A stretch of 13,248 bases of DNA, taken from Myxococcota bacterium (GTDB lineage Bacteria; Myxococcota_A; UBA9160; PR03). Shown piece after piece: positions 5,817 to 11,774 of this stretch. The stretch is taken from assembly GCA_030066475.1 (NCBI GenBank), contig JASJBO010000116.1:1-13248 (forward strand). Direction: 5' to 3'. Numbering within the stretch: the first letter of the stretch is position 1; the number at the start of each line of letters is the position of its first letter. A program made the position numbers and the translations under genes. Under the pieces are notes generated by a model. The model worked only from the letters and a program-made list of their open reading frames with translations. It did not search any database and was not told the origin of the DNA.

Positions 5817-8462
5817 GTGAAGTCGATCGCCGCCCTGCTGCTCGCCGGGCTCGTCGCCTGCGGAGGCGGCGGCGAGCCGGGCGAGATCGTCCGCACGCCG
5901 GACGAGCAGTTCGCCGATCTGCCCGACTTCCCGTTCGAGCCGCACTACCTCGAGATCCGCGGCCTGCGCATCCATTATCTGGATGAGGGACCGGCCGACG
6001 AGGGACCGGCCGACGAGGGGCCGGCCGACGCGCGGCCGGTCCTGCTGCTGCACGGCGAGCCGAGCTGGAGCTTCCTGTACCGGACCATGATCCCGGTGCT
6101 CACGGCGGCGGGCTACCGCGTGGTGGCGCCCGACATGGTGGGCTTCGGCCGCTCCGACAAGTACGTGCGCCTCGACGACTACTCCTTCCAGCTCCACGTG
6201 GACCTGATGGCCGAGCTGGTGCGGCGGCTCGACCTGCGCGACGCCGTCTTCTTCGGGCAGGACTGGGGCGGACTGGTCGGCCTGCGCGTGGTGGCCGACG
6301 ACCCCGACCGCTTCGCGGCGGTGGTGGTGGGCAACACGGGTCTGCCGGCGCCCGAGCCGGGCGACTCGGCGCCGCTGCCGTTCCGCTTCTGGCAGCTGTT
6401 CGCGCGCTGGTCGCCGGTCTTCCCGGCCGGGCGCATCGTTCAGGCCGCCACCACCAGCGACCTGCCGCCGGCGGTGCGCGCGGCCTACGACGCGCCGTTT
6501 CCCACGCGCCGCCACCAGGCGGGCGCGCGCATCTTCCCGTCGCTGGTGCCGCTCACGGCCGACGATCCCGCGGTGCCGGCGATGCGCGCGGCCTGGGAGG
6601 TGCTGGAGCGCTGGGAGAAGCCGTTCGTGACGGCGTTCAGCGACGGCGACCCCATCACCCGCGGGCTCGACGCCAGCTTCCGCGAGCGCGTCCCGGGCGC
6701 ACGCGGGCAGCCGCACGTCACGATCGAGGGCGCGGGCCACTTCCTCCAGGAGGACCGCGGTCCCGAGCTGGCCGAGGTGATCGTCGGCGTGGCGCGCCGC
6801 CTCGACCTCGAGGGTGCGGTGGCCGACCGCATCTACCTGGGCGAGATCATCACGGTCGACGCGGCCGACCGCGTGGCCGAGGCCGTGGCCGTGAAGGACG
6901 GCCGGATCCTGGCGGTGGGCACCCGCGCCGAGGTGATGGAGCGTCGCGGCGACGGCACGCGCGTGGTGAGCCTGGCGGGCCGCGCGCTGCTGCCAGGGTT
7001 CATCGACTCGCACAGCCACCTGATGCTGGTGGCGCAGAAGCTCGAGGCCGCGGACGTGAGCCCCCAGGCGCCCGCCGCCGCCACCAGCTTCGCCGACCTG
7101 CGCCGCATGCTGCTGGCGCACGAGGACCGCAGCGACCTGGCCTCGGGCGACTGGCTGATCGGCTGGGGCTACGACCACTCGAAGCTGGCCGAAGGGCGCC
7201 ACCCCACGCGCGACGACCTCGACGCGATCTCGACCGAGCGCCCGATCGCGCTGCTCCACTTCTCCGGCCACCAGGCCGTGCTCAACTCGAAGGCGCTCGA
7301 GATCGCGGGCTACTCGGCCGACACGCCCGATCCCCCCGGCGGCGCGATCGGGCGCCGGCCCGGTTCGCTCGAGCCCGACGGCATGGTGCAGGAGCAGGCC
7401 TGGCTGCCGGTGTTCGTGAAGCTCTTGCAGGCGCCCTTCGACGAGCGGGTGGAGCGGGTGGCGCGCGCGCTCGAGCTGTACGCGTCGCACGGCTTCACCA
7501 CCGTGCAGGAGGGCGCGCTCCAGGACCCCGACGCGCTGCAGATCTTCCGCGCGCTCGCCGAGTCCGGGCGGCTCGAGCAGGACGTGATCGCCTTCCCGTA
7601 CCACGCCTTCCTCGGGCAGTACGAAGGTGACTTCGAGGCGCTGCGCGCCGTCGGCGAGCGCTTTCGCTTCGGCGGCGTGAAGCTCGTGCTCGACGGCGGC
7701 TCGCCCGGCCGCACCGCCTGGCTGCGCGAGCCCTACCACGTGCAGCTCGAGGGTGAGGACGAGTTCCGCGGCTTCCCGCACCACGCCGAGCAGGGCGAGG
7801 TGGACGCGCTCCTGATCGAGCTGTACGGGCGCGGGCTTCCCGTCAACATCCACGCGCTCGGCGACGCCGCGGTCGACCAGGCGATCGACGCGATCCGCGC
7901 CGCCGAGCGCGCCGTGCCGGGGCGCGACCGGCGCACCAACCTGATCCATCTGCAGGTGCTGGGCGAGGACCAGCTCGACGCGCTCGCCATGCTCGACGTG
8001 ACGCTCACCTTCCAGGTGGCGCACAACTACTACTTCGGCGAGCTGCACCGCGAGCACACGCTCGGCCCCGAGCGCGCCGCGCGCCTGAACCCGGCGCGCT
8101 CCGCGCTCGAGCGCGGCTTCCACTTCACCATCCACCACGACGCACCCGTCCACCCCGTCGACCAGATGCTGCTGATCTGGGCCGCGGTGAACCGCGTGAC
8201 CGACGCCGGCGCCGTGCTGGGTCCCGCGCAGCGCATCCCCGTGGAGGCCGCGCTGCGCGCCAGCACCTGGGACGCCGCCTACCAGTACTTCGAGGAGGAC
8301 CGCAAGGGCTCGATCGAGCCCGGCAAGCTGGCCGACTTCGTGATCCTCTCCGAGAGCCCGCTGCGCGCCGACCCGATGCGGCTGCGCGAGATCCGCGTGC
8401 TCGAGACCATCAAGGAAGGCGAGACGATCTACCGCGCCCCGCCTGGCCAGCGGGGCGGCTGA
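5817..8462 (+). CDS. Lipoprotein fusion: haloalkane dehalogenase + YtcJ-type amidohydrolase
   Basis: One 881-residue frame with two complete enzymes. Residues 1-15 are a lipoprotein signal with lipobox LVAC; Gly after the Cys favours the outer membrane. Residues 40-330 are an alpha/beta hydrolase of the DhlA-like haloalkane dehalogenase class, which converts haloalkanes to alcohols. Seen there are HGEPSW at 79-84, nucleophile D149 with halide-binding W150 in GQDWGG, a cap tryptophan W192 in the position of the second halide Trp, acid D278 (or D276) in FSDGDP, and H308 in GAGHFLQED. Residues 335-881 are an Amidohydro_3/YtcJ metal-dependent hydrolase acting on C-N bonds: GFIDSHSH with H399 and H401, K622 in VKLVLDGG, H679 and D683 in IHALGD, H711, and D775 in HHDAPV. 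All key residues are present. The GTG start follows GGAGGAGG. TACACT at 5791 could be a -10 box, but there is no clear -35. Substrates are unknown. Confidence 0.88.
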   Translation: MKSIAALLLAGLVACGGGGEPGEIVRTPDEQFADLPDFPFEPHYLEIRGLRIHYLDEGPADEGPADEGPADARPVLLLHGEPSWSFLYRTMIPVLTAAGYRVVAPDMVGFGRSDKYVRLDDYSFQLHVDLMAELVRRLDLRDAVFFGQDWGGLVGLRVVADDPDRFAAVVVGNTGLPAPEPGDSAPLPFRFWQLFARWSPVFPAGRIVQAATTSDLPPAVRAAYDAPFPTRRHQAGARIFPSLVPLTADDPAVPAMRAAWEVLERWEKPFVTAFSDGDPITRGLDASFRERVPGARGQPHVTIEGAGHFLQEDRGPELAEVIVGVARRLDLEGAVADRIYLGEIITVDAADRVAEAVAVKDGRILAVGTRAEVMERRGDGTRVVSLAGRALLPGFIDSHSHLMLVAQKLEAADVSPQAPAAATSFADLRRMLLAHEDRSDLASGDWLIGWGYDHSKLAEGRHPTRDDLDAISTERPIALLHFSGHQAVLNSKALEIAGYSADTPDPPGGAIGRRPGSLEPDGMVQEQAWLPVFVKLLQAPFDERVERVARALELYASHGFTTVQEGALQDPDALQIFRALAESGRLEQDVIAFPYHAFLGQYEGDFEALRAVGERFRFGGVKLVLDGGSPGRTAWLREPYHVQLEGEDEFRGFPHHAEQGEVDALLIELYGRGLPVNIHALGDAAVDQAIDAIRAAERAVPGRDRRTNLIHLQVLGEDQLDALAMLDVTLTFQVAHNYYFGELHREHTLGPERAARLNPARSALERGFHFTIHHDAPVHPVDQMLLIWAAVNRVTDAGAVLGPAQRIPVEAALRASTWDAAYQYFEEDRKGSIEPGKLADFVILSESPLRADPMRLREIRVLETIKEGETIYRAPPGQRGG
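5982..6026 (+). repeat. Three tandem 15-bp units in the dehalogenase coding region
   Basis: The units GATGAGGGACCGGCC, GACGAGGGACCGGCC and GACGAGGGGCCGGCC follow each other without a gap, and each encodes Asp-Glu-Gly-Pro-Ala. They fall in the loop between the two N-terminal strands of the dehalogenase domain (after IHYL, before VLLLHGEP), where one copy would fit the family. The length is a multiple of three, so copy changes keep the frame. Confidence 0.9.
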
Positions 8463-8517
8463 GGGGCGCGCCGCCCCCGGGTGGCGGGAGCGGGCCGCAG
8501 ATTCGATACTGGAAGGC

Positions 8518-10380
8518 GTGGTCACGCTGGATCTCGATGCCGCGAGCTTCGACGCGCTCGGGGCGTGGGTGGTCGTCCTGGACGCCGAGGGCACGCTCCT
8601 CCACGCGAATTCCGTGTTCTGCGCGGCGCTCGGCGTGCAGCCGCAGGCCTGCGCGGGGCGGCCGGTCTGGGAGCTGTTCGACCTGGGCCTCGAGTCGCGG
8701 GCGGTGCAGCAGATCTTCGCCGACCTGCGCGAGAGCAACTTCCCGAACCGCTATCCGTGGATCGGCCGACGGGCCGACGGCGGGCTGCTGCACGCCACCT
8801 GGATCAACAGCGCGGTGGTCGACGCCGAAGGGCGGATCGCCCGGATCGTGGGCGTGGGCTTCCCGGCCGATCCCGCGCAGACCGAGTCGCTGGCGCTGCT
8901 GCACGAGAGCGAGGAGCGGTTCCGGGCGCTCGCCAACAACGCCACCGAGCCCATCACCGAGATCGACGCGCTGGGGCGCATCGTCTACGCGAGCCCGAGC
9001 CACGCGACGGTCCTCGGCTACGAGCCGCAGCAGCAGATCGGCCGCAGCGCGCTCGACCTGGTGCACCCCGACGACCGGGCCATGGTATCGGAGCGCCTCG
9101 TCGCGCTCTCCAACGGGGAGCCGGTGCAGTTCCCCGCCTACCGCATGCGCCACGCCGACGGGAGCTGGCGCTGGCTCGAGAGCTCGGCGATCGCGTACCT
9201 CACGGCGGAGGGCAAGTCGCGCGCGCTCACCATCACGCGCGACGTCACCGCTCGGCGTCGCGCCGAGGAGGCGCGCGCGAGCTTCGGCGCCATCCTCGAC
9301 CAGTCGCTGAACGAGATCTACGTCTTCGACGCCGAGACGCTGCGCTTCGTGCGGGTGAACCGCGGTGCGCGCGAGAACGTGGGCTACTCCGCCGAGGAGC
9401 TGGCCGCCCTCACGCCGTTCGACCTCAAGCCGGAGTTCAGCGCCGAGCGCTTCGCCGAGCTGATCGAGCCGCTGCGCTCGGGCGAGCAGGAGCAGATCGT
9501 CTTCGAGACCGTCCACCAGCGCAAGGACGGCTCGCACTACCCGGTCGAGGTGCACCTGCAGCGCGGCAACCTGAACGATCGCCCCTGCTTCGTCGCCATC
9601 ATCCTCGACCAGACCGAGCGCGAGCGCGCCGCCGCCGCCGTGCGCGCCAGCGAGCAGCGGGCCCGCGACGCCGAGCAGCTCGCCTCGATCGGCACGCTCG
9701 CCACCGGGCTGGCGCACGACATCGGCACGCCGATGAACGTGATCCTCGGCTACGCCGACATGATGCGCGACTCGCTCGCCGACGAGACCCAGCGCAAGCG
9801 CGCGCAGATCATCGGCGAGCAGGTGTCGCGGGTCGCCCAGCTCGTCCAGACGCTGATGAACGTGGCGCGGCCCGGCTCGTGGGAGCGGGTGCCGGTGGAC
9901 CTGGCCAAGATCATCGACCAGTCGCTCGAGTTCGTGGCCGAGAAGCTGCGCAAGCGCTCGATCGCGGTTGAACGCTCGTTCAGTGACGTGGCCGCGATCT
10001 GGGGCGACGCCAACCAGCTCCAGCAGGTCTTCCTGAACCTGTTCGTCAACGCGGCCGATGCGATGCAGTCGGGGGGCACCTTGCGCGTGCGCGTGCGCGA
10101 CGACGGCCCCGAGCAGGTGGAGGTGTGCGTGCGCGACACCGGCTGCGGCATCGCGCCGCAGCAGCTCGGCCGCATCTTCGAGCCGTTCTACTCCACCAAG
10201 GCGCCCGGCAAGGGCACCGGGCTGGGGCTGCTCGTCAGCAAGCGCATCGTGTTCGACCACGGCGGGGACATCTCGGTGACGAGCGAGGAGGGCCGGGGCA
10301 CCGCGTTCCGCATCGTGCTGCCGCGCGGCGGCCCGAGCGCGGCCGGCGCGGACGAATTGGGACCGCCCCCGACCCGTTGA
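8518..10380 (+). CDS. Soluble PAS-PAS-PAS sensor histidine kinase
   Basis: A 620-residue signal-transducing kinase that autophosphorylates on histidine and passes the phosphate to a receiver. There is no membrane segment, so it should sense an internal cue. PAS domains lie at about 8-115, 130-248 (with the PAC-type end TITRDVTARRRAEE) and 255-372 (ending FVAIILDQTERERA). HisKA spans about 385-450 with phospho-acceptor H400 in GLAHDIGTPMNVI; Asp follows the His where Glu is usual. The ATPase domain has the N-box N511 in NLFVNAADAM, D540 in DTGCGI, FEPFYSTK and the G2 box GKGTGLGL. No haem or flavin ligand is obvious, so the signal is unknown. The GTG start is the only in-frame choice after the preceding stop at 8462. 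GGAAGG sits only one base before it, unusually close; GATACT at 8505-8510 could be a -10 box of a leaderless transcript, a weak suggestion. A receiver gene follows. Confidence 0.92.
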   Translation: MVTLDLDAASFDALGAWVVVLDAEGTLLHANSVFCAALGVQPQACAGRPVWELFDLGLESRAVQQIFADLRESNFPNRYPWIGRRADGGLLHATWINSAVVDAEGRIARIVGVGFPADPAQTESLALLHESEERFRALANNATEPITEIDALGRIVYASPSHATVLGYEPQQQIGRSALDLVHPDDRAMVSERLVALSNGEPVQFPAYRMRHADGSWRWLESSAIAYLTAEGKSRALTITRDVTARRRAEEARASFGAILDQSLNEIYVFDAETLRFVRVNRGARENVGYSAEELAALTPFDLKPEFSAERFAELIEPLRSGEQEQIVFETVHQRKDGSHYPVEVHLQRGNLNDRPCFVAIILDQTERERAAAAVRASEQRARDAEQLASIGTLATGLAHDIGTPMNVILGYADMMRDSLADETQRKRAQIIGEQVSRVAQLVQTLMNVARPGSWERVPVDLAKIIDQSLEFVAEKLRKRSIAVERSFSDVAAIWGDANQLQQVFLNLFVNAADAMQSGGTLRVRVRDDGPEQVEVCVRDTGCGIAPQQLGRIFEPFYSTKAPGKGTGLGLLVSKRIVFDHGGDISVTSEEGRGTAFRIVLPRGGPSAAGADELGPPPTR

Positions 10381-10475
10381 GGTGAACTGCCACCCCGGCC
10401 CACGGTGGAGTGGGGAGGAGCGACCCACGCCGCCCGGTGTCGGGCGCCCGGATGCATCCGCGCGCGCCGCCGGCT

Positions 10476-10491
10476 TGGCACGCGTGGTGCA
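10476..10491 (+). promoter_or_regulatory. Candidate sigma-54 promoter ahead of the receiver gene
   Basis: TGGCACGCGTGGTGCA matches TGGCAC-N5-TTGCA with one mismatch (G for the first T of the -12 box). GG at 10477-10478 and GC at 10489-10490 are correctly spaced. The predicted start near 10502 is only three bases before ATG 10505, so the transcript would be almost leaderless, which fits the absence of a ribosome site but is unusual for RpoN genes. It could be a chance match. Confidence 0.35.
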
Positions 10492-10504
10492 ACTCCCGTC
10501 AGCC

Positions 10505-10900
10505 ATGGATTCCCGCGCTGCCATCCTCGTCGTCGACGACGACCGCGCCATGTGCGAGATGCTGGTCGACCAGCTCGCGATGGCCGGCTTCGAGGCGGCG
10601 GCGGCCACCGCGCTGGACGAAGCGCTGGCGCTGATCGGCGAGGGGGTCTTCTCGCTGGTGGTGAGCGACGTCGACCTGCGCGCCGGCGACGGCTTCGAGC
10701 TGCTCCAGCGCATCCGGGCGCTCGGCCGGGAAGTGCCGGTGGTGCTGATGACTTCGTTCGGCTCCGAACGGGTCGCCCGCCGGGCCCTCGAGGCCGGCGC
10801 CGCCGCCTTCCTCGACAAGCCCTTCGGGCGCGACGACCTGCTGACGGCCGTGGCGCAGGGCCTGGGTGCCGTCGACGCCTTGAACGGGTCCGCGGGCTAG
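10505..10900 (+). CDS. Single-domain response regulator (receiver only)
   Basis: A 131-residue protein consisting of one CheY-like receiver domain and nothing else. The acidic pocket is D11-D12 (VVDDD), the phospho-acceptor is D55 (LVVSDVDL), the switch Thr is T83 (LMTSF) and the conserved Lys is K105 (FLDKPF); all are intact. With no DNA-binding, AAA+ or enzymatic output it must act by protein contact or as a phosphorelay intermediate. The gene follows the kinase by 124 bases on the same strand, so it is the likely partner. I start it at ATG 10505, exactly where the receiver fold begins, although no ribosome site precedes it. A GTG at 10382, one base after the kinase stop codon, would allow coupled translation but adds 41 residues rich in Pro, Arg and Gly with no domain character. 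Confidence 0.88.
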   Translation: MDSRAAILVVDDDRAMCEMLVDQLAMAGFEAAAATALDEALALIGEGVFSLVVSDVDLRAGDGFELLQRIRALGREVPVVLMTSFGSERVARRALEAGAAAFLDKPFGRDDLLTAVAQGLGAVDALNGSAG

Positions 10901-10915
10901 CCTCCACCTCGGAGG
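10901..10915 (+). promoter_or_regulatory. Hairpin covering the ribosome binding site of the dehydrogenase gene
   Basis: CCTCC at 10901-10905 is perfectly complementary to GGAGG at 10911-10915, with a five-base loop ACCTC. GGAGG is the ribosome binding site of the ATG at 10923. The receiver stop codon TAG ends at 10900, directly next to the hairpin, so a ribosome finishing the receiver would open it. This geometry is typical of translational coupling, though the stem is only five base pairs. Confidence 0.4.
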
Positions 10916-10922
10916 TGCAGCC

Positions 10923-11774
10923 ATGTCCAGAGTCCTGATCACCGGCGCCACCGCCGGCATCGGCCGCGTCGCGGCGCTCCATCTGGCGCGGGCGGGCCAC
11001 GAGGTGTTCGCCTCGGGCCGCCGCCGCGAGGCGCTCGAGTCGCTCGAGCGCGAGAGCGGCGGCAAGGTGCGGGGCATTCCCTTCGACGTCACCGACGAGG
11101 CCGCCATCGGCGCCGCCGCCAAGGAGATCGACGAGCACACGGGCGGATACGGACTGGACGCCCTGGTCAACAACGCCGGCTACGGCCAGGGCGGCCCGCT
11201 CGAGCTGATCTCCGACACCGAGCTGCGCGCCCAGTACGACACCAACGTGTTCGGGCTGATGGCCGTGACGCGCGCCTTCCTGCCGCGGATGCGCGAGCGC
11301 CGCGCGGGTCGCATCGTCAACGTGGGCAGCGTGGCCGGCTCGATCGCCCTGCCGTTCCTGGGCGCCTACGCCTCGACCAAGCACGCCGTGCAGGGTCTCT
11401 CCGAGAGCCTGCGCAAGGAGCTCCGCCCGCACGGCGTCCACGTCGTGGTGATCCGCCCGGGGGCGATCCGCACCGAGTTCGGCGTGACCGAGGCCGAGGG
11501 GCTGCGCCAGCTGGCCGGCCCCGAGTCGCCCTACCGGCGGCAGCTCGAGATCTTCATCCCGTGGCACGCGCGGCTCCACCCCCGGGCGCCCGACCCGATG
11601 ACGGTGGCCCGCGCGATCGAGGCGGCCGTCGCCGCCCCGCGTCCGCGGCCCTACTACGTGGTGCCGGCCTACAACACGGGCGCGCTCTGGCTCCAGAAGC
11701 TGCTGCCGGCGCGGGCGTTCGACTGGGTGCTCGAGCGCGCTACCGGTCTGGCTCGCGTGGATCGCGCGGGCTGA
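10923..11774 (+). CDS. Short-chain dehydrogenase/reductase, classical SDR
   Basis: A 283-residue NAD(P)-dependent oxidoreductase of the classical SDR superfamily, which interconverts alcohols and ketones on small molecules. The cofactor motif TGATAGIG spans residues 7-14. Arginines after the second strand (ASGRRREAL) favour NADP(H). NNAG is at 83-86, and the catalytic residues are S136 (NVGSVAG), Y149 and K153 (YASTK). PGAIRTEF is the usual substrate-loop segment. The final 40 residues (YYVVPAYNTGALWLQKLLPARAF) are hydrophobic and amphipathic, as in SDRs acting on lipid-like substrates, but they do not form a clear membrane helix. The ATG start follows GGAGGTG by seven bases. It sits 22 bases after the receiver gene. 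Its 3' end overlaps the convergent CBS-protein gene by 35 bases. The substrate cannot be deduced. Confidence 0.93.
   Translation: MSRVLITGATAGIGRVAALHLARAGHEVFASGRRREALESLERESGGKVRGIPFDVTDEAAIGAAAKEIDEHTGGYGLDALVNNAGYGQGGPLELISDTELRAQYDTNVFGLMAVTRAFLPRMRERRAGRIVNVGSVAGSIALPFLGAYASTKHAVQGLSESLRKELRPHGVHVVVIRPGAIRTEFGVTEAEGLRQLAGPESPYRRQLEIFIPWHARLHPRAPDPMTVARAIEAAVAAPRPRPYYVVPAYNTGALWLQKLLPARAFDWVLERATGLARVDRAG

Noticed and set aside
5790..8738. Minus-strand open frame of 982 codons opposite the fusion gene
   Set aside because: Its composition is Arg/His/Ala/Val-rich low complexity with no motif, and the plus strand carries two recognisable enzymes with all catalytic residues. Long antisense frames are expected in DNA this GC-rich.
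10390..10408. CCACC...GGTGG inverted repeat after the kinase gene as a terminator
   Set aside because: The stem is five base pairs with a nine-base loop and no T-run, so it is too weak for an intrinsic terminator.
10449..10460. Perfect palindrome CGGATGCATCCG between the kinase and receiver genes
   Set aside because: A 12-base palindrome might be an operator, but there is no second copy or known match, so I do not call it a site.
10382..10504. GTG start giving the receiver a 41-residue N-terminal extension
   Set aside because: The extension is Pro/Arg/Gly-rich with no domain features, and the receiver fold starts exactly at ATG 10505. The location just after the kinase stop keeps it possible but less likely.
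8410..10818. Minus-strand open frame of 802 codons opposite the kinase and receiver
   Set aside because: No domain is recognisable and the composition is shadow-like; the plus strand shows complete PAS, HisKA, ATPase and receiver motifs.
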